A stretch of DNA of 59,091 nt from Euryarchaeota archaeon UBA557 (GCA_002503285.1 DARI01000003.1:1-59091), one strand, 5' to 3'. Shown: positions 19,948 to 29,262, numbered from the stretch's first letter. Notes: generated by a model from the sequence alone, not told the origin. Translations and numbers: made by a program.

Positions 19948-21276
19948 TTATGGAGTTACTCTCCTTGAATCTCTAGGGAAGGGGATGGTCTCACGGATGT
20001 GATCTGCACCTGCAAGCCACGCACAAATCCTATCAACGCCCAAACCAAAACCTCCATGGGGCACCCCTCCATAACGACGGGTATCGATATAAAATTCATA
20101 TGGTTCACGCGGAGTACCTTCTTCATCTATTCTTTCCAGTATTTCTTCCTCTGACCATGTTCTTTCTCCACCTCCTATTATCTCCCCATATCCTTCAGGA
20201 GCCAATAAATCATGACATAATACATACTTTTGATCTGATGGATCAGGCCTATGATAAAATGGTTTTGCGATTCGTGGATAATGTGTAAGAAAATGAGGTA
20301 AATCAAAATCAGCTGTCAATATTTTCTCTTTAGAATAATCTAAATCTTGACCCCATTCAATTTCGACATTTTTACTTTGAAGTATTTCCACTGCTTCATC
20401 ATACCTCATCCTAGGATATGGATTATCTGCATATCTCTCAACTAGAGATAGGTCCCTACCTAGTTCATTCAACTCAGACTCTCTTTCTTCCAGTAATTTA
20501 GATGCTGCAGTCCGCACTACTCCTTCTCCATATTTCATGACTTCATCATTTGAAGCCCACGCTATTTCCATCTCAGCGTGCCAAAATTCAGTTAAATGCC
20601 TACGAGTTCGACTTTTTTCAGCCCTAAATGAAGGCGCGATAGTGTAGAGTCTTTCCAATGCTGGCATTGCGGCTTCAGCATAAAGTTGCCATGATTGAGT
20701 CAAATATGCTTTTTTGCCGAAGTAAGGCACTTCAAAGAGTGTGCTACCTCCCTCAACAGCGCCTGCAACAAAATTAGGAGCTTGATATTCTATAAAATCT
20801 TGATTACGAAAGTAAGAATGAATCGCTCCGAATATTGTAGAACGGACTTTTAACATGTTGGTCATCCTACTAGTCCGGAGGTAAAGATGGCGATTATCTA
20901 GTAAAAACTCAGATTCTCCTCCTTCCGCCTCTAGCATTGCGGACTCCGTTATAGGAAACGGATTATCGGGATTAACTGGGCCAATTACTTTGGCATTAGT
21001 TACTTGCAATTCATATCCATGTTCTCTTTCTGTAGACTTTATTGTTCCTTTGAGAATTATGCTTGATTCTATTAATGCCCCTTTAATTAAATCAAAGGAT
21101 TCATCGCCAACTACGGATTTTTTGATTACACATTGAATCAATCCAGTTGAATCTCTCAATACAATAAACCATATTTTATTTGAGCCACGTGTGCGATGTA
21201 CCCAACCTTTCAATTCTATTTCTTGGTCATCATATTTACCTTGGTGTACCTCACCAATCCAAAAATCTTTGGCCAT
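19948..21276 (-). CDS. asnS: asparagine--tRNA ligase
   Basis: This class IIb aminoacyl-tRNA synthetase, 442 residues, charges tRNA-Asn with asparagine in the cytoplasm. Residues 1-110 are the OB-fold anticodon-binding domain (IELKGWVHRTRGSNKIWFIV). The catalytic domain has motif 2 (FRAEKSRTRRHLTEFWHAEME) near 217-237 and motif 3 (HGGFGLGVDRICAW) near 410-423. The segment LLAPEGYGEIIGGGER and the ending DHIRETIPFPRDSRRVTP fit archaeal AsnRS better than AspRS, though the families are close and AspRS2 remains an alternative. The start ATG 21276 is unambiguous. tRNA-Lys lies just upstream on the same strand. Confidence 0.9.
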   Translation of the reverse strand: MAKDFWIGEVHQGKYDDQEIELKGWVHRTRGSNKIWFIVLRDSTGLIQCVIKKSVVGDESFDLIKGALIESSIILKGTIKSTEREHGYELQVTNAKVIGPVNPDNPFPITESAMLEAEGGESEFLLDNRHLYLRTSRMTNMLKVRSTIFGAIHSYFRNQDFIEYQAPNFVAGAVEGGSTLFEVPYFGKKAYLTQSWQLYAEAAMPALERLYTIAPSFRAEKSRTRRHLTEFWHAEMEIAWASNDEVMKYGEGVVRTAASKLLEERESELNELGRDLSLVERYADNPYPRMRYDEAVEILQSKNVEIEWGQDLDYSKEKILTADFDLPHFLTHYPRIAKPFYHRPDPSDQKYVLCHDLLAPEGYGEIIGGGERTWSEEEILERIDEEGTPREPYEFYIDTRRYGGVPHGGFGLGVDRICAWLAGADHIRETIPFPRDSRRVTP

Positions 21277-21345
21277 TTATTTCACTCTCTAATCATTCGC
21301 ACCTATGCGTTGGTTATGAATCCTTGATTTAACAACCATATGTAT

Positions 21346-21422
21346 TGGCGGGTCTGACGGGGTTCGAACCCGCGGCCTTCCGGTTAAGAGCCGGACGCTC
21401 TACCTGACTAAGCTACAGACCC
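21346..21422 (-). tRNA. tRNA-Lys (anticodon CTT), CCA encoded
   Basis: On the minus strand the acceptor stem is GGGTCTG/CAGACCC, the anticodon stem TCCGG/CCGGA encloses CTCTTAA (anticodon CTT), and the T-loop is TTCGAAC. The discriminator is G, and the next three bases are CCA, so the 3' terminus is encoded, unlike tRNA-Gln in this window. No intron is seen. Confidence 0.96.
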
Positions 21423-21468
21423 GACTCTGCGAATTGGTAAACTAATTTAATCACAACGGAAGAATTAG

Positions 21469-22173
21469 TTAACTTAATCTACCATTTTGATTTATTAACG
21501 TATTTATTCCAGATGGCGATGAGATAATTATTATATCACAAATTCCAACAAAAAGGCCGACATCTACTACGCCATCAATTGAATTAATTATATTTTCTAA
21601 ATCTGATGGTATAGTGATATTTGGGCCAAAATTACAATCTAAAATATACCCCTCGTTATCTGTGATATAGGGGGAAATCTCGCCCCCTCTTAGGTAGACA
21701 TTACCTCTGCATAATTTTGAAATTTCGGATTGAACGTATTCCCAATCATCGACATATACTTCAACAGGCAATGGAAATTTCCCCAAAATATTTACTTTTT
21801 TAGTATCATCTGCTACGACAATCATTGCATTGGAAGCATTTGCAACAATTTTTTCACGAGTGAGTGCCCCTCCTCCCCCCTTAATTAAATTATAATTAAT
21901 ATCAAACTCATCGGCACCATCAATAGTTAAATCTAATTTATCGACATCTTCAATTTTTATCAAAGGAATATTCAGAGATTGTGCCAGTATCCTAGTAGAT
22001 TCACTAGTCGGCACTCCAACGATTTTTAGATTTTCATCAGATATCCGCCTACCAAGTTCCATTATGGTATATTTTACAGTTGAACCAGTCCCCAAACCCA
22101 CTTTCATGCCATTTGAAACATATTCACATGCAGCTATTCCAGCTTCTTTTTTTAGATGTTCTAGGCCTCTCAT
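21469..22173 (-). CDS. rpiA: ribose-5-phosphate isomerase A
   Basis: RpiA interconverts ribose 5-phosphate and ribulose 5-phosphate in the cytoplasm, feeding nucleotide synthesis. From ATG 22173 it has 234 residues, close to the usual length of about 225-235. The longer frame to 22233 adds 20 residues with no similarity to the family. Signatures are the phosphate loop GLGTGSTVKY (26-35), DGADEFD (85-91) with the catalytic acid, and KGGGGALTREK (98-108) with the active-site Glu and Lys. It lies between tRNA-Lys and the divergent RNase P RNA gene. The 135-nt upstream gap is AT-rich, and no gene is seen in it. Confidence 0.95.
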   Translation of the reverse strand: MRGLEHLKKEAGIAACEYVSNGMKVGLGTGSTVKYTIMELGRRISDENLKIVGVPTSESTRILAQSLNIPLIKIEDVDKLDLTIDGADEFDINYNLIKGGGGALTREKIVANASNAMIVVADDTKKVNILGKFPLPVEVYVDDWEYVQSEISKLCRGNVYLRGGEISPYITDNEGYILDCNFGPNITIPSDLENIINSIDGVVDVGLFVGICDIIIISSPSGINTLINQNGRLS

Positions 22174-22308
22174 GTGTATCGGAAGAGAAACTACTGAATT
22201 AAAATTTCTAATTTCCCCATAATAATAGAACATTAAATTACCATAAGTTTGTTAAATTTTGAATAACTGACCGAGAAGTTAAACAATTGAGTAGTTAACC
22301 GACGCATA

Positions 22309-22605
22309 GAGGGAGTAGGAGGGTCGCTGACAGTGTACGACACTGAGGAAAGTCCCCTCTCCTCGATGCATGTGGTCCGGCGCAAGCCGGAGGCCCGGGA
22401 GGGTCAGCTCTGCAACAGAAACGAACCGAGCCAGGCGCACTATGATCCCGAAGGGGTGAGATTTCCTGAACTCGGCTGGAACGAGCATCTCCGCAGGAGC
22501 AAGTCCAAGCAGGCCCGTAACGCATCAACAGGGCCGGGTAGGATGCAAAGTTGAATGCGACTAACCGAAAGGCGAACAGAAAGGGGCTTACTCCCTACTC
22601 CCTCG
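22309..22605 (+). ncRNA. rnpB: RNase P RNA (archaeal type A)
   Basis: This is the catalytic RNA that removes 5' leaders from tRNA precursors. Ends are set by helix P1: GAGGGAGTAGG at 22309-22319 pairs with CCTACTCCCTC at 22594-22604. Conserved core elements are GAGGAAAGTCC near 22345, GCAAGTCCAAGCAGGCCC near 22499, and ACAGAAAGGGGCTTAC near 22577, in the usual order. The RNA is visibly more GC-rich than its surroundings, as expected of a structured RNA in an AT-rich genome. Open frames on either strand here are not genes. It converges with the RND exporter gene that ends at 22623. Confidence 0.95.
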
Positions 22606-22622
22606 ACCAATTATTGGTGCCA

Positions 22623-25600
22623 TTATTCAGAAATAATGGCATCAATAGTCGATTCAGTTGATAATGTGCCACTACTTTCATAATCTAGCCATGTTCCATT
22701 TCCAGAAATTCTAGATTGAAATTCATTATATGCAACAATCATTGTTGGCAACAATATTGAGCTAGTAATTAAAGCCAAAACTAAAAGTAACATCATCAAT
22801 ATAAAGAAATTTTGAAGGCCGGGGATTGCTACGAAAAGACCTGCAGATAGTCCTGCACATGTTGTAACAGTAGTTTCGAATATAGTATGGCCAGTTCTAG
22901 ATATAGATTTTACAATACCCGCAGGTGTTTCACCTTCGTCTTTTATCCTATCCACTATGTGTATCGAATCATCAACTCCAATGCCAAAAACTATTGTCCC
23001 AATCATAGCCGTAAATACATTAACATTAACAGAACCTAATCTCATCAGTATTGGCTGCCATAGCACAACAGCACCTACTGCGGCCATTGTAAAAATCGCT
23101 AACCTTGGCGATCTAAATAATAAAGCCATTATAAAAAGTAATATTAACATCGTAACTATTGTTGAATCAGATTGCGCGTCATGTATTCCTTTATTGATAT
23201 CTAAAGAAACAGGGAGACCTCCTGTAAGCAAAGAATTGGAAACTCCATCGACACCCAAAGTATTGCAATCTAAAACCGTAAAGCAATTACTTCCTGACAG
23301 GTAGGTATCTATTGCATTTCGTAAGCTTGATGCTTCTGCAAGATTTATGTAAGGTTGGTTGACATAGACCAATGTTTTTGTTTCACCGATTCCTAAATCG
23401 GCATTCATTAACATTGATCTTATCTCTGGAGATAATGTATCAAATGCTATATTTATTATATCTTCTCTGTTTGAAATTGAGTAACCCCAACAATCGGGCC
23501 TTAATAGATTATTAGATTCATCCCAACATTCATCATGGAGAAGTTCCCATAAGCTTTGATCATACAAAACTAGTCCTTCGAATTCTAAATCTACATGAAC
23601 TGCTTTTAGAATATTAACTAAACTGATAGTAGTAGTATTTCTGACATTATCTAAATTATTTATTTGAGCATTTTCTATAGCATCAAGAATAAATAAATTT
23701 CTAATTGGAGCACTTGCAGATGGATTTACATATTTCGTGGCATCAACAATAAACATATTTGTTTGCCCACCTTTGAATTCTATACTATATTCTCTTAGAG
23801 TCTCATAAGACTCTAATCCTGGAGGAACTTCTTCAGAAGAGCCGGTAATCTCTTTTCCTAATTCATCTGCAAACATATTTACTCCATATAATGTAGCAGA
23901 AAGAGAAACTATTAGTATCAATAATGTGGCTTTTAGAGGAATTTCTCCAATTTTATCCCATAACCCCGGCAATAATGAAAAAATAGTAGTTATGCCTAGA
24001 GAAGCCCCCAAAAGCATAGCCTTATCGGCATCCATATTATTTAAGTTAGAGATTGAAGATAAGAATCTAGTTAAAAATATGAATAGAGAGATAGAAATTA
24101 TAATTGATAAAATCCAAATTTGATTTTTTGTCATAATGATTTCAAATTGACCTTTTCGGTATCTTAGTAAATGGATTAAAGCAGGAACCATTAACATAGA
24201 TAGAACGAATGTTGTGGCAATTCCTATCAATAATGTTGTTCCAACAGTTCTCATTGGCTCAATAGGAACTATTTCAGTCCAAGTAAGGACGCTAAATCCA
24301 ATAATTGTTGTTAATGCAGAGATAAAAATTGCATGCCCAGTAGTCATTGCAGATCTGACAGTAGCGGTCAAACTAATGTAAGAACTCCATGGATCTACTT
24401 CATTAGTTTGAATTCCATCCCTTTGAGCAGCCCACATCATCTCATGTTGCTCATCGATTATTTCGGTCCTATTTTCTTCTATTCTATTAGTCAGATGTAA
24501 TGAGTAGTCAACGCCGAGTCCAACTAGGATAGGACCTGCAGAAATTATCATTGGCGTCAACATTATATCTGCTATCACTGTAGTACCAAAGGTTACTGCT
24601 AAACTCATAAATATTGGTAATCCACATATTATTATCACCTTGGGATCTCTGTGTAATATGAACATAGTAAGACCAACAAATAGGAGACTTAGGGGTAACA
24701 TAGTATCCACTAATTCGTCATATATGGCATCTGAAACATCATGTAAGACTGGCGTTAGGCCGGTAACTGTTATAGCATTCCTACAGAATTTATCTGAATC
24801 TGCAGTAAATCCTTCATAAGGAAGTTCACCTGTTAAATCTCTACAAATTATATTTTCCCTTTCTTTATCCATTGTAGAAGTAGGATTTTCATATATGCGA
24901 CATCGTAATAAATCATAATTTTCATTCAAATTACAATCATTTCTAAGTAATTTATCGACATATAATAAGAATGCTTTATGGTCCCTAATATCATTATTAT
25001 TGTCTTTTGGGTCAATACGATCATCTATTTCTGTATCACTCATATCAAAAATAATTCCCATAATAATAACTCCGGTATCCCATACTCCATCGCCATTGGT
25101 ATCGCAAACCAAACTACTCCTGCAACCTTTTCGATTCAATAATTCACCTGAATTTTCAACATAACGATCTATTCGTTCTTGCGCATCGTCGCCTTGAGGG
25201 ATGGAATATCCCTCAAATTGGTTTAGTGAAGACACGGTGCAATCATCTTGATTTCCTGTAGGTAAGCCGTATTTTTCAGCGGCACAGCTGAATCTATAGT
25301 TAGAAGAGTTTGCTTCCTTTATCATTTGAGATGGCGATAAAATCCAAATGACTCCATCATTTTCTCCCCTATCAGACTTATCGTAATCCAATCCTCTTTG
25401 ATATCCAGACAGTTGTATATTATTATCATCACCTTCTATAGCAGAAATTTGTGAAAGTATATTTTGATCAGTTATATTCTCAGTGCCTTTTTCGCTCCCA
25501 GAGGCTGCATTATTAGTCTGTACATATAGCATTACTACATCAGTCGCCCATTGTTCCCTTACATTTTCTAATAATTCAGTTGAATCGGCACCATCAGGAA

Positions 25601-25937
25601 GATATATTTCCACATCTCCATTAATTTGGTGCTCAAAATCGAGTGCGTCCCTACCTATCAAAATTGTAATTAGAAGTAGAAAGGCAACAATACTGCCTGG
25701 GCTCCGGAGAATAGCGGAATATGTCAATTCAGTAATTCTCCGTGCTATCGAATTAATAGAATCGGATGTATCGTCAACTAATTGGCCAAACGTTTCATAA
25801 ATTTCACCCATAAAACTCGATGTGATTTTGCCTTTTATGTTTGAATAACTATTTCTAATAGGTTGAAGGCTATTAAAAAAATTTTCCCAAAAGATAGATT
25901 CATCATCCAACTCATCACTGCCGATAGAGTCTGACAC
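22623..25937 (-). CDS. RND-superfamily (MMPL/HAE3-type) membrane transporter
   Basis: This integral membrane protein has about 1104 residues from GTG 25937; a TTG at 25955 is also possible. It has the RND layout of two repeats, each one helix, a large external loop and a bundle of helices. The second bundle has the MMPL/sterol-sensing-type signature VFGIGVDDSIHIVDR, and the first has LVGLGVDYSLHLTNR. The first external loop has several Cys and an EF-hand-like loop at 25071-25103 (DTNGDGVWDTG). No adaptor or outer-membrane partner is nearby. HAE3-type proteins export lipids or hopanoids in bacteria and are common in archaea with unknown cargo. Substrates cannot be deduced. A second member lies at 30016-32595. 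Confidence 0.9.
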   Translation of the reverse strand: MSDSIGSDELDDESIFWENFFNSLQPIRNSYSNIKGKITSSFMGEIYETFGQLVDDTSDSINSIARRITELTYSAILRSPGSIVAFLLLITILIGRDALDFEHQINGDVEIYLPDGADSTELLENVREQWATDVVMLYVQTNNAASGSEKGTENITDQNILSQISAIEGDDNNIQLSGYQRGLDYDKSDRGENDGVIWILSPSQMIKEANSSNYRFSCAAEKYGLPTGNQDDCTVSSLNQFEGYSIPQGDDAQERIDRYVENSGELLNRKGCRSSLVCDTNGDGVWDTGVIIMGIIFDMSDTEIDDRIDPKDNNNDIRDHKAFLLYVDKLLRNDCNLNENYDLLRCRIYENPTSTMDKERENIICRDLTGELPYEGFTADSDKFCRNAITVTGLTPVLHDVSDAIYDELVDTMLPLSLLFVGLTMFILHRDPKVIIICGLPIFMSLAVTFGTTVIADIMLTPMIISAGPILVGLGVDYSLHLTNRIEENRTEIIDEQHEMMWAAQRDGIQTNEVDPWSSYISLTATVRSAMTTGHAIFISALTTIIGFSVLTWTEIVPIEPMRTVGTTLLIGIATTFVLSMLMVPALIHLLRYRKGQFEIIMTKNQIWILSIIISISLFIFLTRFLSSISNLNNMDADKAMLLGASLGITTIFSLLPGLWDKIGEIPLKATLLILIVSLSATLYGVNMFADELGKEITGSSEEVPPGLESYETLREYSIEFKGGQTNMFIVDATKYVNPSASAPIRNLFILDAIENAQINNLDNVRNTTTISLVNILKAVHVDLEFEGLVLYDQSLWELLHDECWDESNNLLRPDCWGYSISNREDIINIAFDTLSPEIRSMLMNADLGIGETKTLVYVNQPYINLAEASSLRNAIDTYLSGSNCFTVLDCNTLGVDGVSNSLLTGGLPVSLDINKGIHDAQSDSTIVTMLILLFIMALLFRSPRLAIFTMAAVGAVVLWQPILMRLGSVNVNVFTAMIGTIVFGIGVDDSIHIVDRIKDEGETPAGIVKSISRTGHTIFETTVTTCAGLSAGLFVAIPGLQNFFILMMLLLVLALITSSILLPTMIVAYNEFQSRISGNGTWLDYESSGTLSTESTIDAIISE
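25071..25103 (-). other. EF-hand-like Ca2+ loop in the RND external domain
   Basis: The codons read DTNGDGVWDTG directly after LVC in the first extracytoplasmic loop of the RND protein. Alternating acidic or Asn ligands followed by Gly match a calcium-binding loop of the type found in dockerin, EF-hand and TSP3 units. Confidence 0.5.
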
Positions 25938-26089
25938 GATTACTAGGGCATACAACAGACAAATGAATAGTTCGCATATCTGATAGAAATATTTATGTTT
26001 TTAAAATATTTTTAATATTAATTTTATCATAACTCAAAGCGTTTTAAGGAATAATTGAAAACATGTAGTACTTCCAGAGTATTGATAAT

Positions 26090-26791
26090 ATGGCTAGAAG
26101 ACGAAAAATTGCAGTCTCAAATACTCCAAAAAATGATGGAGATGCTAGAACAACATCATTCCTGGTAACATCTGGAGTTATTTCGGTAGTTGCTGTGATA
26201 TTTATTAGTATGTCATCGGGATATAGCATAGGACCCGAGGAAGGCCAAATAATACCAAATTTAGGAGGTGAAGTATATGAATCTGGAACATGGTCGGATT
26301 TCGACCTTCATTCAATGTTTGACCGTAACTGGGAAGAAGGAGAGGAAGGTAAGTGGATATATATTCAAATTTTAGATACTGATTGCCCATATTGTTACAC
26401 AGAAGGCGACGACATGACAGAAAGACACACACTCTATGGCTCAAAGGCCACATTTCTTTCCGTTGTAGTTGAATTGGGAATATCTGGGCATGATGGTTCC
26501 GAAGCAGAAATGATCGCATTCAAGGACAAAACAAATTATGGTACCAATGTTGATGATGGAAATGGATGTAATTCAGGAAAAAATAATTGTCAAGATAGGC
26601 CTGGAGAAGTTCATGATTGGGGATATGTTAATGATTTAGATTTGACCGTACAAAATATCTGGGACATTAGCGGTACACCTTTTAACATAATCTTGAAACC
26701 TAATGGAGAAGTTGCGTGGAATCAAGCAGCCCATGGAAACAATGACGGACAATCTATCGATGATGGCCTATCCATTTATTTGGGGGCCTAA
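26090..26791 (+). CDS. membrane-anchored thioredoxin-fold protein with CPYC active site
   Basis: This 233-residue protein has a basic cytoplasmic N-terminus (MARRRK), one membrane helix at about 23-42 and an exported domain. The redox motif Cys99-Pro-Tyr-Cys102 follows a beta strand (WIYIQILDTDCPYC). SGTPFNIILKPNGE near 193-206 supplies the cis-Pro loop of the thioredoxin fold. CPYC is the glutaredoxin-type active-site sequence and suits an oxidase or isomerase. The insert between them has two extra Cys (GCNSGKNNC). It is the first gene of an operon; its stop shares a base with an ATG, and the VKOR start lies only 4 nt downstream. That layout suggests the VKOR re-oxidises it, giving a two-component disulfide-forming system. 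Confidence 0.88.
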   Translation: MARRRKIAVSNTPKNDGDARTTSFLVTSGVISVVAVIFISMSSGYSIGPEEGQIIPNLGGEVYESGTWSDFDLHSMFDRNWEEGEEGKWIYIQILDTDCPYCYTEGDDMTERHTLYGSKATFLSVVVELGISGHDGSEAEMIAFKDKTNYGTNVDDGNGCNSGKNNCQDRPGEVHDWGYVNDLDLTVQNIWDISGTPFNIILKPNGEVAWNQAAHGNNDGQSIDDGLSIYLGA

Positions 26792-26795
26792 TGAT

Positions 26796-27383
26796 ATGCT
26801 AGGTGAATACGGACCTTTAATGATATTTGGAGCCATAATATTGATTGGTTTAGCCATAGCAACACCATTTGGTAAGAATTTAAATTTGAAAATTTCTGAA
26901 ACTAAAAGAATTCTACTTGGACTAGTAATTGTTGAAACAGGAGCATTGCTAACAAGTATGTGGACAGAAATTATCCACAGGCAAATTCAAGCCACAGGAG
27001 GTACGAATTATTGTGCAGCAGAAGGAATTGTTCAATGTGGAAGCGTTATTGGCGATCCTAAATATTCTGAATTTTTAGGATTTTCTTGGGGGATGATCGG
27101 GATGATTTCCTTTTCAATATTGCTTTATCTAGGAATTTCATTATTTTTTGGACCAAGAGATAAATTATCAAAAATGTGGCTAGATGCATCTTTCTATATG
27201 TCCTTACCAGGTGTAGTAGGAGTTGCATGGTTAGTAATAGTAGAGTTGTTCCTTGTAGAAGGCGCCCCTCACATTTGCCCATATTGTACAGTAGTACACA
27301 TTGGCATGATTTCAGTCATCGGAATCTTATATTTCTTAAAGAAACAACATGATGATGATTTATGGGATATTAGTGCAAATTGA
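26796..27383 (+). CDS. VKOR-family disulfide-generating membrane oxidoreductase
   Basis: From ATG 26796 this has 195 residues and about five membrane helices. The VKOR fingerprint is clear: loop cysteines Cys73 and Cys81 separated by eight residues (NYCAAEGIVQCGSV), Ser83, and the active-site pair Cys161-Pro-Tyr-Cys164 (HICPYCTVVH) in a helix. The eight-residue loop spacing matches that in characterised VKORs. These enzymes pass electrons from thiol substrates via a thioredoxin-like partner to quinone. The gene directly follows the CPYC thioredoxin-fold gene, the classic partner arrangement that often occurs as a fusion in bacteria. A longer frame starting at 26703 overlaps the upstream gene and has no membrane or VKOR character, so I rejected it. 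Confidence 0.93.
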   Translation: MLGEYGPLMIFGAIILIGLAIATPFGKNLNLKISETKRILLGLVIVETGALLTSMWTEIIHRQIQATGGTNYCAAEGIVQCGSVIGDPKYSEFLGFSWGMIGMISFSILLYLGISLFFGPRDKLSKMWLDASFYMSLPGVVGVAWLVIVELFLVEGAPHICPYCTVVHIGMISVIGILYFLKKQHDDDLWDISAN

Positions 27384-27393
27384 GGTAAATGAC

Positions 27394-28338
27394 ATGGATT
27401 TAGTAACTGGAGGTGCCGGATTCATCGGCTCTCATCTTGTAGACGCATTAGTATTGAGCGGAAAGAAAGTAAGAATTGTAGATAATTTTAGTAGCGGCAG
27501 GTTAGAATTTTTATCTCATCATGATAAAAACGATAATGTAGAAATTATCAATTGTGATTTATTAGATTTGGAGCAACTTAAAGAGGCCATGAAGGGAATA
27601 TCTCATGTGCACCATCTAGCTGCTAATCCGGATATTAGGTTAGGGACAGAAATAACGGATACTGATCTCAAACAGGGAACATTAGCAACATATAATGTCC
27701 TTGAATCAATGAGGATTAATGATGTTAAAAATATCTCATTTGCTTCCTCTTCGGCAATATATGGAGAAGCAGATGAAATGCCGACCACAGAAAAATATGG
27801 CCCGAATTTACCAATTTCATTATATGGTGCATCAAAATTAGCAAGCGAGGCTTTAATATCTGCTTGGATAGGAACTTTTGGAGGAATAGGATATATTCAC
27901 AGATTTGCCAATATTGTCGGTCCAAGGGGGACACATGGAGTAATATTCGACTTCATTCACAAATTGAAAAATAATCCAAATAGACTCGAAGTACTAGGAG
28001 ATGGGTTTCAAGAAAAATCATACATGTCAGTACGAGATTGCGTAGATTCAATGTTACATTTAATCGAAAATGCTAATGAATCTGTTAATTTGTATAATTT
28101 GGGAACTGGAGATACATGTTCAGTTAGAAGAATAGCAGAAATTGTAGTAGAGGAGAGTGGATTGGAAAATGTAAGTGTAGAATACACAGGAGGGAAAAGA
28201 GGATGGGCCGGAGATGTTCCAAAAACCTTCCTAAATGTTGATAAATTATTGTCTACAGATTTTAAACCAACACGAATGTCAGAAGAAACCATCAGAGATA
28301 CCGTAATGCAACTTATTTACGAGATCGGACTGAAATAG
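27394..28338 (+). CDS. NAD-dependent sugar-nucleotide epimerase/dehydratase
   Basis: This 314-residue extended short-chain dehydrogenase starts at ATG 27394. The NAD site is VTGGAGFIGSHLVDA at residues 4-18. The catalytic set is Ser119/Ser120 (SFASSSAIYG) with Tyr144 and Lys148 (LYGASKLASEAL). HLAANPDIR and LGTGDTCSVRRIAEIV fit the UDP-glucose 4-epimerase-like group common in archaea. The substrate is probably a UDP- or dTDP-sugar used in surface glycan or glycoprotein synthesis, but which one cannot be read. It starts 10 nt after the VKOR stop, so it is likely in the same operon. Its 3' end overlaps the convergent thioredoxin-fold gene by 26 nt. Confidence 0.9.
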   Translation: MDLVTGGAGFIGSHLVDALVLSGKKVRIVDNFSSGRLEFLSHHDKNDNVEIINCDLLDLEQLKEAMKGISHVHHLAANPDIRLGTEITDTDLKQGTLATYNVLESMRINDVKNISFASSSAIYGEADEMPTTEKYGPNLPISLYGASKLASEALISAWIGTFGGIGYIHRFANIVGPRGTHGVIFDFIHKLKNNPNRLEVLGDGFQEKSYMSVRDCVDSMLHLIENANESVNLYNLGTGDTCSVRRIAEIVVEESGLENVSVEYTGGKRGWAGDVPKTFLNVDKLLSTDFKPTRMSEETIRDTVMQLIYEIGLK

Positions 28339-29209
28339 GAATAATTGATAATAACAATATAATTATGATTGGCAATGATAAATTTAATTTTGATACTTGA
28401 CTATTGCTGCCCAAATATATTGATGTGGCGCCTAAGGTATTGGACTCCATGATATTTGAATCCACATATTCATGTATTACTACTATTTTTAAATCTTCTA
28501 AGGATTTATTCGAAGGGATATAGTATTTTGACATTATAGCACCATCTACGGCAGAAGTATTTGACCATGATTCATTAGGGTATGACCAAATTTGAGAATT
28601 ATTAAGATTTATTTCATTATAAGCAAATAATACATCATGATGGATTTCAATTCCATTAATCGCATTATTCTGAGGAATTCTAACATCATAATCTAAAATC
28701 ATTATTGTTAGTTTGGTATCAAATTCTTTTTCCCAATTAGATAATATTGTAGATATTAACAATTCATCTGAAATCAAAGATATTTCCAAATTTATATCTG
28801 TATCGCCACTTCTTAGTGTCTCTGAGGACAGTAAACTCCTATGCAAAGTAGTTGTGTCTGGAGCCCCCCCTGAAAGTATATTGCCATCAAACCAAAACGT
28901 AGGGAAAATCCTAGATTCATTATATCTTTGTAATCTATAGTCGGTTATTGGAGTACCCAATGGATCATCGAACGTGTCATGAATTGCAATTCTTATGACG
29001 CGGTCACCATTGGCGGAAGTATAGTCTGGCATCCATGAATCCACAGATGCACAAATTTCACACCATGTAGCCGTATATTGTTCCATCAATACAGAATAAC
29101 CTCCATCTACTTGCCACGAGTTATTATCTTCTATTTCAGCATCTAAAGGAATAGCAAGTAGAATAATTATCATTAAGATGAATGTGAAATGATTCCGGAA
29201 TGCAGACAT
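28313..29209 (-). CDS. exported thioredoxin-fold protein with CEIC motif and C-terminal anchor
   Basis: From ATG 29209 this is about 298 residues with a signal peptide (FTFILMIIILLAIPLDA). A thioredoxin-like domain has Cys50-Glu-Ile-Cys53 in EQYTATWCEICASVDSWMP and a cis-Pro loop in RIFPTFWFDGN. A beta-rich domain of about 150 residues follows. A hydrophobic helix near the end (LPIIIILLLSIIPI) and a short basic tail RSRK anchor it in the membrane. The layout resembles Omp28-like and TlpA-like exported thiol proteins. It faces the VKOR operon convergently, so it could be a further partner in external disulfide exchange. The longer frame to 29257 nearly abuts the divergent rlmE start and is less likely. 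Confidence 0.84.
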   Translation of the reverse strand: MSAFRNHFTFILMIIILLAIPLDAEIEDNNSWQVDGGYSVLMEQYTATWCEICASVDSWMPDYTSANGDRVIRIAIHDTFDDPLGTPITDYRLQRYNESRIFPTFWFDGNILSGGAPDTTTLHRSLLSSETLRSGDTDINLEISLISDELLISTILSNWEKEFDTKLTIMILDYDVRIPQNNAINGIEIHHDVLFAYNEINLNNSQIWSYPNESWSNTSAVDGAIMSKYYIPSNKSLEDLKIVVIHEYVDSNIMESNTLGATSIYLGSNSQVSKLNLSLPIIIILLLSIIPISVRSRK

Positions 29210-29262
29210 ATTAGTCGCTAAGGTGCTTTCATTCATAACCCAATGGCCCAGCGCCATCAGAT

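Noticed and set aside
22279..22554. Open frames on both strands across 22279-22554
   Set aside because: The segment is RNase P RNA with conserved core motifs and a closing P1 helix. The peptides resemble nothing.
26703..26795. Longer start for the VKOR gene at 26703
   Set aside because: It would overlap the upstream gene by 89 nt and add a hydrophilic segment foreign to VKOR. ATG 26796 fits the operon spacing.
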